DNA of 64,000 bases from Planctomycetes bacterium B3_Pla (GCA_005223045.1 NJBM01000008.1:186001-250000); one strand, 5' to 3'; shown: positions 18,784 to 27,003, counted from the stretch's first letter. The notes: generated by a model not told the origin, from the letters alone. Numbers and translations are program-made.

Positions 18784-20415
18784 TTACTCTTTTAGCTCTG
18801 TCAGGACCAGTGAAATCTGGCCTATTCTGATCTGCTTGTCTATCGGTAGGCCGGCTCTTGGACTGACCGGCTTGTCCTCGACGAGTATTCTGTCTTTGGC
18901 TTTGCAGAGCAACCGCCCATTTTGAATGAACAACGCAACCGTCTCATCAAGAAAATCTGCGATGATGTGGTTGCCTATGCCGGGTCCGACCAGAATGTCG
19001 CGGTCCATCAGGATGATTCGGCGAACGTCCGCCCGGCCTAACCGCGCACTTGAAAGGGTCAAAGTAGCGGTCGTGCTTGCCGGGTTGGGGATGTTGAACT
19101 TCATGCCGCACCTCGGCGACAGCGAAATGCGGTCCCCATCGACAAGCAGTTTCTGGGTCGTCGTTGTGTCATTGACGCCGATGGGATTGGATGACCGAAT
19201 GAAATAGTCATCTTCGGCTCGCTCAATCCTTGCAACCGGGAGGTGGGGGTCGGCCATCAATCCTATCATCGGGCGCTGCGAAGAACTCACAGGGCCTACT
19301 GTGACACGTCTGTCCCTCAGAACGATAAAGCTGCCGATTCCGTCCATTTGCAGCAAAAGTTTGGACGGCAGTGACGAATCCACTCGAGTGTTCGATGCCG
19401 CGTTGTCCCGGTTTACACACGGCAGCCCTTCGCTCATGCTCGGGATTCCGTTTTGCGTATTGTCCGTTCTGTCCATATTTGGCGCCGTGTTCCCGGCGAC
19501 GTCCAATCCAAGGGGACTTGCCGCCAGTTCGTCGAGTAACTCGGCTGCCTGTCTTGTTTGATCTGTGGCCGTGCTCAACCACTTTGCCGCCGGGCAGGTC
19601 AGCTTGACCTGGCGAAGCAGAGGAACTGCCGCACGCGGTTTACCTGCGGTCACGTAGTCGGCAGCCTGTCGGCACCGGTCCAGCGCCAATCCCAGCTCGG
19701 ACATTTCAGTGCAGCCATTGGCCAGCGGCGAAATTTTCTGCCACAGGGAGTAGGCGAGATTGATCCGTCCGTTGTCCAAATTCTCTTTAATGCGGATAGC
19801 GCCAAGCGATTTGAGCTTTGCCACTAATTCTACAATCCTTTCGTTCTGATTGCCGGTGGCTCCAGCCCTCAGAACGATGTCTATCGCACCTTCCAGGTCG
19901 TTGCGCATCAAAGCCTTCTCAGCCTTTGTGACCGCTTCGCTGATTTGGAGCCTTGCAACATTCGCCTGCTGCAAGACTATACCCGCCTGGCCGTCTTTGT
20001 CGTCGGTGTCATCCAAAATCTGTTCGCCCGCAGATAACCAGCCGTCATCTATTTGCTGCCTTGCCTGGGCGAGCTTTAATGAACGGTGCCGATGTCTGAG
20101 CCGTCTCTGCTCCATCTCGCTGCAAATGGCCGAACGCAGCTTTGCCACCTCGTCGGTATTGCCGGCCAGCTTCTCCGCCTTGTTGCAGTCCAACAAGGCC
20201 GGTTGTATCCGCTCTGCGTCGAGATTCTCCCGGCCACGTTCGGCCAAAGCACGAGCCAGCCGGCCTATTATCTTTTGGCCGCGGCGATGCTGCCTGATGC
20301 TGTCTGATTGGGCAATGTCAAAAGCTTCGTCCAATCGGCCGTCGGCAATCGCACTCTCGGCTTGTTTTAATCGAAGGATCAGCACTGTTCTACTCCCGGC
20401 ATTCGCTAACGCCAC
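18784..20415 (-). CDS. helical-repeat protein with two C-terminal FHA-like domains
   Basis: 543 residues from a GTG at 20415; an in-frame stop lies just upstream, so little extension is possible. The first 270 residues are helical and TPR-like, with repeated Ala/Leu/Asp-rich segments such as 'AESAIADGRLDEAFDIA' and 'AEKALMRNDLEGAIDIVL'. A Ser/Thr/Asn-rich linker (about 285-335) precedes two FHA-like beta modules: 'LRDRRVTVGPVSSSQRP' to 'LLVDGDRISLS', and 'LMDRDILVGPGIGNHIIADF' to 'IDKQIRIGQISLVLTEL'. In both, 'VGP' stands where FHA domains carry 'GR', and the SxxH pair is missing, so phosphothreonine binding may be lost or changed. It precedes the kinase by 44 bp and follows the coiled-coil gene by 38 bp. 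It is probably a kinase substrate or adaptor. Confidence 0.78.
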   Translation of the reverse strand: MALANAGSRTVLILRLKQAESAIADGRLDEAFDIAQSDSIRQHRRGQKIIGRLARALAERGRENLDAERIQPALLDCNKAEKLAGNTDEVAKLRSAICSEMEQRRLRHRHRSLKLAQARQQIDDGWLSAGEQILDDTDDKDGQAGIVLQQANVARLQISEAVTKAEKALMRNDLEGAIDIVLRAGATGNQNERIVELVAKLKSLGAIRIKENLDNGRINLAYSLWQKISPLANGCTEMSELGLALDRCRQAADYVTAGKPRAAVPLLRQVKLTCPAAKWLSTATDQTRQAAELLDELAASPLGLDVAGNTAPNMDRTDNTQNGIPSMSEGLPCVNRDNAASNTRVDSSLPSKLLLQMDGIGSFIVLRDRRVTVGPVSSSQRPMIGLMADPHLPVARIERAEDDYFIRSSNPIGVNDTTTTQKLLVDGDRISLSPRCGMKFNIPNPASTTATLTLSSARLGRADVRRIILMDRDILVGPGIGNHIIADFLDETVALFIQNGRLLCKAKDRILVEDKPVSPRAGLPIDKQIRIGQISLVLTELKE

Positions 20416-20453
20416 GGTGGATATTCTAATACTTTATTCTACCACATTCGGAC

Positions 20454-21299
20454 TCAGTTTTCCAGCAGTTGCTCTGGTTGTTGCGCTTTGGGCGCAGCAC
20501 TTGCCAGCTCTGTCCGCCGCTGCCTGTTCTCGAAATACTCATCCACTTGCGCCAACAAATCCTCTTCAGCCACCGCATCGACAGGAATTGCCTGAACGAA
20601 CTGGCTCTCGTGGGCCAGCACGCGCTCGGCAACGTCAAGCCGCTTCTTGATCTGAGCGATCAGCTTTTCCGTCTGGGCCAGCTTGCTGTTGTCCACGTTA
20701 ATCCGCGATCCGACCGCTGCTGCCCTGACAAGTCTGTGCTGGCTTGCCAGAGATTCGATCTTATCTTCCAGCATCCTCTTGCGACCGCGGGTCCGCTCCA
20801 GCAGTTGCATCGCCGCCTGCAAAGATTTCTCACGGCTCATCAGCAGCCGCCTCTTGCCGGCCAGCACCAGCTCACTCTCTTTGAACCGCTCGAACCTGTG
20901 GGCCAGGTCTTCCTTGACGTAACTGTGAGGATATTCCTGCCCGCCGAAGCAGTAACGAGCCCGTGGCTCGGCCAGAGCGGTTCGCAGCTTTGCTATCCGC
21001 GCTTTCTCTTCGTCAATCGATTTCCCACTCTTTGCGATATCGACGTTCAGTGCCGCAACTTCGACCTCTTCCTGGGCTATCAGCCTTACATTGGCATGCA
21101 TCTCGGGGATGATATCCTCCACGAGGTCGCGGGCGCGTCTCAGCTCGAACTCGATCGGAACCGAGTCTTTTACCACGGTCCGCACCGATTTAGCGGAACT
21201 GCGAACGTAGCTGACCACGTCCTTTCCGAAGAGCAAACTGCCGGCAACAGAAAGCCCCGCCACAACAATCACACTTCTTTTCAACCATTTCGTAACCAT
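20454..21299 (-). CDS. membrane-anchored coiled-coil protein, first gene of the kinase operon
   Basis: About 281 residues. The ATG at 21299 is favoured by AAGGAGC upstream; an in-frame GTG at 21362 lacks this. One N-terminal membrane anchor ('RSVIVVAGLSVAGSLLFG') precedes a long charged helical body with heptad-like Leu/Ala spacing from about 60 to 260 ('VAALNVDIAKSGKSIDEEKA', 'LVLAGKRRLLMSREKSL', 'AQTEKLIAQIKKRLDVAER'). The overall plan loosely recalls PspA-like coiled coils, but the membrane anchor and lack of PspA signatures argue against calling it that. It leads an operon of twin-FHA protein, kinase, four-TM protein and sigma factor, so a scaffold or envelope-sensing role is plausible but unproven. 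Confidence 0.75.
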   Translation of the reverse strand: MVTKWLKRSVIVVAGLSVAGSLLFGKDVVSYVRSSAKSVRTVVKDSVPIEFELRRARDLVEDIIPEMHANVRLIAQEEVEVAALNVDIAKSGKSIDEEKARIAKLRTALAEPRARYCFGGQEYPHSYVKEDLAHRFERFKESELVLAGKRRLLMSREKSLQAAMQLLERTRGRKRMLEDKIESLASQHRLVRAAAVGSRINVDNSKLAQTEKLIAQIKKRLDVAERVLAHESQFVQAIPVDAVAEEDLLAQVDEYFENRQRRTELASAAPKAQQPEQLLEN

Positions 21300-21412
21300 G
21301 ACATTGCTCCTTAACACGACCCAATTTACTTGATTTACTGGTTTTGGCCCCCGAAGGGCCACATAAGGATTGTCGCAGTCTAATTGCCTTTATTTCAAAA
21401 AAATGGTCTCGC

Positions 21413-21440
21413 TTGAAAAATCCGCCGCCACGCGTAATAA
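21413..21440 (+). promoter_or_regulatory. possible promoter of the ThuA/metallophosphoesterase gene
   Basis: A -35-like TTGAAA (21413-21418), 16-bp spacer and -10-like TAATAA (21435-21440) lie about 40 bp before the start codon at 21479. Reasonable but not perfect. Confidence 0.4.
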
Positions 21441-21478
21441 TGGACGCCAAAATATTGTCCCTTTTTGGTGAGGATACT

Positions 21479-23296
21479 ATGAATAAGGGTACTTTCTGGT
21501 TTTATGCAGCAGCAACTGTAGCCTTGGCGTGCATTGTCCTGGTTGGGTGCGGGCGAGATGAAGCCGCCGCCGATGCGCCTAAGAAGATAGCCCTTATTGC
21601 CGCGGCGCCGAGTCACGGCGAAGGCCACCACGACTGGGACCAGGATGCACTGTTTATCAAGCAATGCCTTCAAGAGGCGCCGAATGTCGAGGATCTGACG
21701 ATAGAGATTCACAACGACGGCTGGCCGAAGAATCCCCGCGACTTGGACAGTGCCGACACAATTGTGTTTTTGACAGATGGTGCCGGAGAGCACCCACTGA
21801 AGGAGCCAGGAAGGATCGCCAGGATCGACAAACTGGCCAAAAAGGGCAAAGGCCTCATGTTTGTCCATTGGGCGATCCACCCGCCCGAAGGGGCGGCCCC
21901 CAAATTCCTGGAATGGACCGGCGGCTGCTACGAATCCGGCTATTCGCTAAACACCCCAGACACGTCGCCGCCGGTCTCACTCGTCGACAACGACCACCCT
22001 GTTTCTCGCGGCTGCGCCGGCTACGTCGCAGTGGATGAGTGGTACTTCGACATCCGATTTCGTCGAGACAAGCCTCACGCGGTCCCCATCATGACGGGGA
22101 AACTGCCCCCACGCAATCCTGAAGACAAGGTCCTTGCCTGGGCTTTTGAACGCAACGACGGCGGCAGGGGATTCGGATTCACCGGCGGCCACTATCACAG
22201 CAACTGGCATATAGAGCCTTTTCGCAAGCTGGTCCTCAACGCCATCCTCTGGACCGCGGGGGCCGAAGTCCCGGCAGGTGGTGTGGCGTCGGCCAAGACC
22301 TGGCGATTCGTGAGCATCCCGGATTTTGTGAACGTGGACCTGGCCTACCCGCAGCCGGGCTGGGAGGATACTCTCGATTACGTGCTCAAGGCCGTCAAGG
22401 CGGAGGACCCCGAATTTGTCCTCGTGGCCGGCGATTTGGTAATGGGACGCTGGCCAGACAAGGATAGCATCAAGAAGTATGCCGCCATTTATTACCCTGC
22501 GTGGATCAAGCGGATGCAGGACCACGGCCTGAAATACTATACCGCTCTCGGCGACCATGAAATAGGCGACAATCCCTGGCATGGCGAAAAGGCCAAGCTG
22601 GTCTCGTATTTCAAGCGGCAGTTTCAAAAATATCTCCAGATGCCCCTCAACGGGCCGCTTCGTATGAGAGGAACGGCGTTCTACTTCATTCACGAAAACA
22701 CGCTGTTCATCGCAGCCGATGTCTTCGAGAAAGGCAACGGCCCCAAGGGCGGCATCATCCCCAAAGTCACGGGAGACCAGCTCAAATGGTTCAAGCAGGT
22801 CATTGCCGACAATCCCGGCGTCGAGCACATCGTCGTCATGGCCCACACCCCCATCCTGGGTCCTGTCAAAAAGGAAAGTTCGAGCGGCCTGATGCTCGAA
22901 GGCGGCAGAGAATCGCCTTTCTGGCAGGCCATGAGCAAGCACGGCGTCGATCTGTACCTGTGCGGTGAGGTTCACGCCATCACCTGCACGCACGCCGACG
23001 ACGTCCTGCAAATCGCACACGGCGGCCTGTTCGGCTACAACCCGAAGGTCAACTACCTCGTCGGCACCATCTCCGGCGACCAAATCAAGCTGGAACTCAA
23101 GGAAATCGAAATCGTCAACAGCGGCGAAAAACTCTGGCAGGTCGGCACCAACCGCCCCCAAGAGATGGTCTCAATCACCGACGAGATCAAACAGAAGGGC
23201 TTCGTCACCGTAGGCACAGCCACACTCGACAAACCAGGGTCCGGCAAGACCCTCACGAACGCCACCGGCTGCTTCGAGGTGGCAGTCGGTCAGTAG
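21479..23296 (+). CDS. lipoprotein fusing ThuA-like and metallophosphoesterase-like domains
   Basis: About 605 residues from the ATG at 21479, preceded by GTGAGGA. The leader ends in a lipobox ('ACIVLVGC'), so it is probably lipidated. Residues about 35-275 form a ThuA-like domain ('IALIAAAPSHGEGHHDW', 'ADTIVFLTDGAGEHPL', 'GLMFVHWAIHPP', 'NDHPVSRG', 'GFTGGHYHSNWH'). Residues about 285-560 resemble calcineurin-like phosphoesterases ('FVLVAGDLVMG', 'YTALGDHEIGD', 'HIVVMAHTPILG', 'LYLCGEVHAIT'). Two usual metal-site signatures are altered: GNH(E/D) reads GDHE, and GHxH reads GEVH. The enzyme may therefore be inactive or bind metal differently. It stands alone between the kinase operon (divergent) and the repeat-rich region. 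Confidence 0.82.
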   Translation: MNKGTFWFYAAATVALACIVLVGCGRDEAAADAPKKIALIAAAPSHGEGHHDWDQDALFIKQCLQEAPNVEDLTIEIHNDGWPKNPRDLDSADTIVFLTDGAGEHPLKEPGRIARIDKLAKKGKGLMFVHWAIHPPEGAAPKFLEWTGGCYESGYSLNTPDTSPPVSLVDNDHPVSRGCAGYVAVDEWYFDIRFRRDKPHAVPIMTGKLPPRNPEDKVLAWAFERNDGGRGFGFTGGHYHSNWHIEPFRKLVLNAILWTAGAEVPAGGVASAKTWRFVSIPDFVNVDLAYPQPGWEDTLDYVLKAVKAEDPEFVLVAGDLVMGRWPDKDSIKKYAAIYYPAWIKRMQDHGLKYYTALGDHEIGDNPWHGEKAKLVSYFKRQFQKYLQMPLNGPLRMRGTAFYFIHENTLFIAADVFEKGNGPKGGIIPKVTGDQLKWFKQVIADNPGVEHIVVMAHTPILGPVKKESSSGLMLEGGRESPFWQAMSKHGVDLYLCGEVHAITCTHADDVLQIAHGGLFGYNPKVNYLVGTISGDQIKLELKEIEIVNSGEKLWQVGTNRPQEMVSITDEIKQKGFVTVGTATLDKPGSGKTLTNATGCFEVAVGQ

Positions 23297-23461
23297 CCCG
23301 GCACTCATCGTCTCGATACTCACTTGACCCGTTGGTGGGCCGGCCCAGCCGGTCTGTCATTCCGCATCCATTCGGCTTCGCTCAGGACAGGCTTGATGCG
23401 GAATCCAGGATTTCCAGCCTCGAATTCCGAACTCCAGGCCAAGGGCCGTCTATTGGCTTTG

Positions 23462-23648
23462 ATTGGGTTTGTTTCCCGGACCCGCTGGGGCTATATATCT
23501 CCGTAAGCTCTTGCACACTAAGGACTTATGCTCTTTTAGCCGTTTTCAAATTGGGTTTGTTTTTCAAATTCCTTTTCGCAGCACGCAGTCCTAGGGACTC
23601 CTTACGGAGTACGCAATACGAGATAATTGGGTTTGTTTTTTCAAATGG
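23462..23648 (-). repeat. three spaced copies of an AAACAAACCCAAT unit
   Basis: On the minus strand, 'AAACAAACCCAAT' recurs at about 23638-23626, 23562-23550 and 23474-23462, spaced about 76-88 bp. The first two extend to TTTGAAAA(A)ACAAACCCAATT. The unit lies downstream of the orphan minus-strand promoter and inside a 44-codon frame (23660-23526, GTG start). Confidence 0.6.
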
Positions 23649-23733
23649 ACTATTTTCCACTAATTACGGTCTGACAGGATAACAGGATGCCTTCCTGATT
23701 GACTTTCCGCTATACGCCATTTGTTAACTATGT

Positions 23734-23762
23734 ATTATACCATATCAGACGTTGATTTTCAA
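23734..23762 (-). promoter_or_regulatory. strong orphan sigma70-type promoter (minus strand)
   Basis: -35 TTGAAA (23762-23757), 17-bp spacer and -10 TATAAT (23739-23734), with TGG before the -10 (extended -10). It points into 23.3-23.7 kb, where no normal gene is found. The spacer ends in the same CTGATATGG as the promoter at 27772-27800. Confidence 0.6.
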
Positions 23763-23795
23763 GTGAAATCTCAAAGATACAGGAATTAGACAAAG

Positions 23796-24126
23796 ACGCT
23801 GTCCTGAGCGAAGTCGAAGGATTAACCCAAATTGACACGAATTTCCGAATCGTAGGGGCAGGCCGTGTGAATTCGCGGTTAACAATATCTCTGTAAATCC
23901 CGTATATCCTGTCCAAAAAGATTTTTTTGCATTTTTCGCATTTTTTTTTCAATTTTGACGTCAACATTTGGCATCTGAGAAACGCCTTTATTAGTAGAAA
24001 GGCAAAGTCAAAAGGCATAATAGCCACAGAGAAAACAGAGCAATAATCAACAAATTAGACAGGATTAACACTGATGAACACGGATTTTTGTGGCCACAGA
24101 CGCTGTCCTGAGCCCAGTCGAAGGAG
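23796..24126 (+). repeat. dispersed repeat GACGCTGTCCTGAGC(..)AGTCGAAGGA, two direct copies
   Basis: Copies at 23796-23823 and 24099-24126 are nearly identical. A related copy lies in reverse orientation at 23371-23392, and degenerate relatives lie at about 26883-26933 and 30887-30920. The unit contains a TTCG/CGAA-type inverted repeat and always falls between genes. Confidence 0.65.
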
Positions 24127-24366
24127 GGCACCGAGAACTCAGAGAAATATCGAAGATCCCGACCCTTCGGGAATCATTAGTCAATAATCAATAATCAATA
24201 ACAAAGGCCGGGTTTTGGCCGGATGTGTTTGCTCCGGTTTGGAACAACGGGTATAATATGAAAGAGCAACCTTGAGCGAGCGACCGTAGCAGGTCAATAG
24301 TATGATTCATAACTTGTGTTAAGTTCACAATATATATGAATGCCACAATTAGAATGGAGGTTTGGC

Positions 24367-24546
24367 ATGTTCTTGCAAGATGTCGAGCGCAAAGAATGGT
24401 GGTATCGTTGTGAAGTATGTGGTGCAGAAACCGAAAAGAGAGACGACCACGCATCACCTTCTGGGCTAGAAGGTTGGCATGTGGAAGGTTATGTTGATGT
24501 TCATATTTGTCCGCGATGTCAAGCTGCTGGTAAAGCACCTAAATAG
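24367..24546 (+). CDS. small zinc-ribbon protein
   Basis: 59 residues from the ATG at 24367, selected because GGAGG lies eight bases upstream; the in-frame ATG at 24340 has no ribosome site. Two CxxC pairs (C-E-V-C and C-P-R-C) about 35 residues apart should bind one zinc ion. The intervening stretch ('GLEGWHVEGYVDVHIC') reads like the beta-hairpin of a rubredoxin-type ribbon. The gene opens an AT-rich island and lies 84 bp before the HD-domain gene on the same strand, so a functional link is possible. No family recognised. Confidence 0.65.
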   Translation: MFLQDVERKEWWYRCEVCGAETEKRDDHASPSGLEGWHVEGYVDVHICPRCQAAGKAPK

Positions 24547-24630
24547 CTTCGTTTTGAGGATCGAGAATAGCTTCAAGATTGACAAATATAGAACGCCCAC
24601 AATTCATTACACTTACAGAAGGGGCACAAA

Positions 24631-26268
24631 ATGAAATTTTCAGATATTTCTAAGTTTGCAAAGAAAGTACCGAGAAAAGGTACGGGACTTTATTATGATC
24701 CCCTCTACGGATATGTACCACTTCCCGACTATTTGAGAGAAGCGATGGATTTAGACGTTTTTCAGCGTCTTCAAGGGATACAGCAATTATCGACAGTTTA
24801 TCTTACATTTCGTGGTGCAGTACATACTCGATTCGATCATTGTGTTGGGACTGCATATTTGGCATCAATATTGTTCAATAGACTAAGAGAATTCGTTGAC
24901 AAATCAGACACAGATGCTCCCAAGATAAATTCAATTCTTGAAGCTTCAATAAGTTTAGCAGCACTCTTCCATGATGTTGGCCATGGCCCGTTTGGTCATA
25001 TATTTGAGATGTTCTGTAGAAGAGAAAGAAAGTTCAAGGACTGGACCCATGAAAAGATGGCAAAGAAATTAATAACTGGCCAAGATGAGACTGGAAATGA
25101 TATCGACAAACCAAGTTTCGTACAGATTAAGACTGTTTTGGAAAAAATAAGAATCAGGTTTAGTGAATCAGAGCCTGATCGTGAGAATATAGCACTTTTG
25201 AAGCCCATGAACATATATAATATTGCCTCTGGTAATCCTCCCGATCTAGACTCGCCAGCGTTAAACAACAAATACTATTTCCTTAAAGACATTATTGCAT
25301 CTTCTTATGGCTTGGACCGTTTAGATTATTTAAAAAGAGATGCCTATTTTTCTGGAGTTAATACAGGAAACATCGATATAGGGGAAATAATCAGCAATTT
25401 GATCCTTAAAGAGTATGATAATAAGTATAAGTTGTTCCTGAAAATCGAAGGTATGCCTGCACTTGAAACCTTGTTGCAAGCCAGGAATTTAGTTTACCGA
25501 AGATTATACCATAACAGTGTACATAGAAGTGCTCAAGAATTGATTATAAGAGGACTTGGTGCCTTGCAATGTGAACCTGAAAAGATATGTTTCCTAACTG
25601 ATAATGAAATCTTAACTCAGTTTTCCGAGACACCGGGATTGCCATCCGACATAAGTAATAGAGTGAAATTTAGAGTTCTATATGAAAACATTCATTTGTG
25701 TCCACATTTGTTCATAAAAGATCATAAGGCAACTTTACAGAAATATAGAGAGAAGGAAGGAGAATGGCTTGTTCTAAAAGGACTTGAGGATGAAATCGCT
25801 AAGAACGCAGGAATGGACAAAGACAGCGTATTCTACGACATCGAAATCATACCCGCTGTGAAAAGAGCCGATTTCACGGAAGAAATATTTTTTGATGAAA
25901 TTGAAGGAATTCCAAAGAACCTATTTGACCTTGCTCCCCATTTAGATATGATTTACGGAGATGATCATTATGATCAGGGGTACAGCAAGGCAGAGCGTTT
26001 TAATGAGTCAGTTTCAGATATAATCGTGTGTTTTCCCTATGACAAGATCGAAGGAGATATCGAAAAACTCCGTACTAAGGTCGATGCGGATTTGGAAAAT
26101 GGTATTGACGATTTGTACAAAAACAAATTAGAACCTCTGGTAAAAGGTTTTTTCAGCAAAATATTGAAGGTCACTGAATCAGACTCGGGCTTTTTTGAAA
26201 AACATGAGGATTATTTTTCGAAAATGAAAAAGAAGTGTGTTAAATACCTCACAGCTTTAACACACTAA
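24631..26268 (+). CDS. HD-domain phosphohydrolase (SAMHD1/dGTPase-like)
   Basis: 545 residues. The HD metal site is complete: H70 in 'VHTRFDHCVGT', H114-D115 in 'ALFHDVGHGPFGH', and the fourth ligand Asp in 'YGLDRLDYLKRD' (about 229-232), which matches the SAMHD1/YdhJ-type arrangement. The N-terminal 'DPLYGYVPLP' and 'FQRLQGIQQLSTVYLTFRGA' segments are typical of that branch. Known members hydrolyse dNTPs to nucleoside and triphosphate, or other nucleotides. The C-terminal 280 residues are less familiar. Base composition is clearly more A/T-rich than the flanking genes, suggesting recent acquisition. A nucleotidyltransferase gene follows 16 bp downstream. A nucleotide-signalling or phage-defence role is conceivable, but the sequence alone does not show it. 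Confidence 0.82.
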   Translation: MKFSDISKFAKKVPRKGTGLYYDPLYGYVPLPDYLREAMDLDVFQRLQGIQQLSTVYLTFRGAVHTRFDHCVGTAYLASILFNRLREFVDKSDTDAPKINSILEASISLAALFHDVGHGPFGHIFEMFCRRERKFKDWTHEKMAKKLITGQDETGNDIDKPSFVQIKTVLEKIRIRFSESEPDRENIALLKPMNIYNIASGNPPDLDSPALNNKYYFLKDIIASSYGLDRLDYLKRDAYFSGVNTGNIDIGEIISNLILKEYDNKYKLFLKIEGMPALETLLQARNLVYRRLYHNSVHRSAQELIIRGLGALQCEPEKICFLTDNEILTQFSETPGLPSDISNRVKFRVLYENIHLCPHLFIKDHKATLQKYREKEGEWLVLKGLEDEIAKNAGMDKDSVFYDIEIIPAVKRADFTEEIFFDEIEGIPKNLFDLAPHLDMIYGDDHYDQGYSKAERFNESVSDIIVCFPYDKIEGDIEKLRTKVDADLENGIDDLYKNKLEPLVKGFFSKILKVTESDSGFFEKHEDYFSKMKKKCVKYLTALTH

Positions 26269-26284
26269 CGTTAGGGTGTCACGG

Positions 26285-26785
26285 ATGACTAAAGCATTTA
26301 CTTGGGGAACTTTCAGCCTAATTCATGATGGGCACAAGGAATTCTTGCAAAGTATTAAATCAATTTGCGATGAAATCCATATCATATTGATACCAGAGAT
26401 TGAAGTCTTCAGGAACAAAAACTACATCCCGGCAGATTGGAGCACCCGGAGGACAAATCTACAAAAGTTGGGCTTAGCGAGCCATATCCACTACGACTCT
26501 TATAATCTGGGCCTCAAATCGTTGTTGCAATTCAAGCCAGATTTCTTTGTTATTGGATACGACCAGAAAACTGTATGGGAGGAAAGGTTAGTATCATTCT
26601 TAGTAGATAATGATTTAAATACTAAAATGGTTTACTCCAAAGAATTTGCACAAGGAATCCACTGTGCTCAATTCCGGGAATCAGGGCAAAGTCCTCTTTG
26701 TACGAGCAAACTGACAACCCAGCACGTAGTCACTACTGGCAATGCTAGTGACAGCCACCCGATTTTCTTAGGCGCAAATTTGTAG
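26285..26785 (+). CDS. cytidylyltransferase-like nucleotidyltransferase
   Basis: 166 residues from the ATG at 26285; a GTG three codons upstream is also in frame. The N-terminus 'FTWGTFSLIHDGHKEFLQ' has the HxGH motif (H14-D-G-H17) of the nucleotidyltransferase superfamily that includes TagD, CoaD and RfaE-type enzymes. 'FKPDFFVIGYDQ' resembles the family's 'GxD' strand. The usual C-terminal 'ISSTxxR' motif is not seen; the tail is divergent. These enzymes activate a phosphorylated substrate with CTP or ATP. It probably forms an operon with the preceding HD phosphohydrolase and shares its A/T-rich composition. The substrate is unknown. Confidence 0.75.
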   Translation: MTKAFTWGTFSLIHDGHKEFLQSIKSICDEIHIILIPEIEVFRNKNYIPADWSTRRTNLQKLGLASHIHYDSYNLGLKSLLQFKPDFFVIGYDQKTVWEERLVSFLVDNDLNTKMVYSKEFAQGIHCAQFRESGQSPLCTSKLTTQHVVTTGNASDSHPIFLGANL

Positions 26786-26824
26786 GGATTTTATTGGGGA
26801 GAATTGAAGGGGTACGGTACATTT

Positions 26825-26999
26825 CCTGAGTTTATCTCTGTGTCTGAGGGGGATGAGCTTTGTTAATCGTGCCTCTGCGTAATCCTTCGACATGGCTCAG
26901 AGCCTGCCCTGAACATAGTTGAAGGGACGGCGTCCGTGAAATCCAAGGTTTATTCAAATAGATTCCTCGGTTGCACTCGGAATGACAAGCGCAGTGGAG
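26825..26999 (+). repeat. long imperfect repeat, copy 1 (with nested insertion)
   Basis: Copy 1 runs 'TTTATCTCTGTGT' ... 'GATGAGCTTTGTTAATCGTGC' ... 'AATAGATTCCTCGG' ... 'CTCGGAATGACAAGCGCAG'. Copy 2 is at 27913-28027 with the same landmarks in the same order. Copy 1 carries an extra ~50-bp block (26883-26933) bounded by CCTTCGAC / GTTGAAGG, related to the dispersed repeats in 23.3-24.1 kb. Confidence 0.6.
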
Positions 27000-27003
27000 T
27001 CTG

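Larger units (their letters stand above)
23297..24366 (+). other. long intergenic stretch, repeat-rich, no normal gene
   Basis: About 1.07 kb without a convincing coding gene. It holds three dispersed short repeats of the 'GCTGTCCTGAGC' type (near 23371, 23796 and 24099), three copies of an 'ATTGGGTTTGTTT' unit, a half copy of a 'GTAGGGGCAGGCC' element near 23852, tracts of A/T near 23930, and a well-formed minus-strand promoter at 23734-23762. The open frames in it are low-complexity translations of these repeats. Confidence 0.7.

Noticed and set aside
20454-21299. Annotating the coiled-coil protein as PspA
   Set aside because: It has a membrane anchor and lacks PspA signatures; only the coiled-coil nature is shared.
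21977-23161. Long minus-strand frame (about 394 codons) inside the ThuA/phosphoesterase gene
   Set aside because: Antisense shadow of a GC-rich gene; no domain, no start site.
23526-23660. 44-codon GTG frame behind the orphan promoter as a real protein gene
   Set aside because: Composition is repeat-derived and no homolog is recognised. Kept as a finding about transcription, not called as a gene.
23728-24027. 99-codon minus-strand frame in the repeat region
   Set aside because: Its translation runs through A/T-rich tracts and a dispersed repeat ('NPSTSLRTAS' is the repeat read in one frame); no start site.
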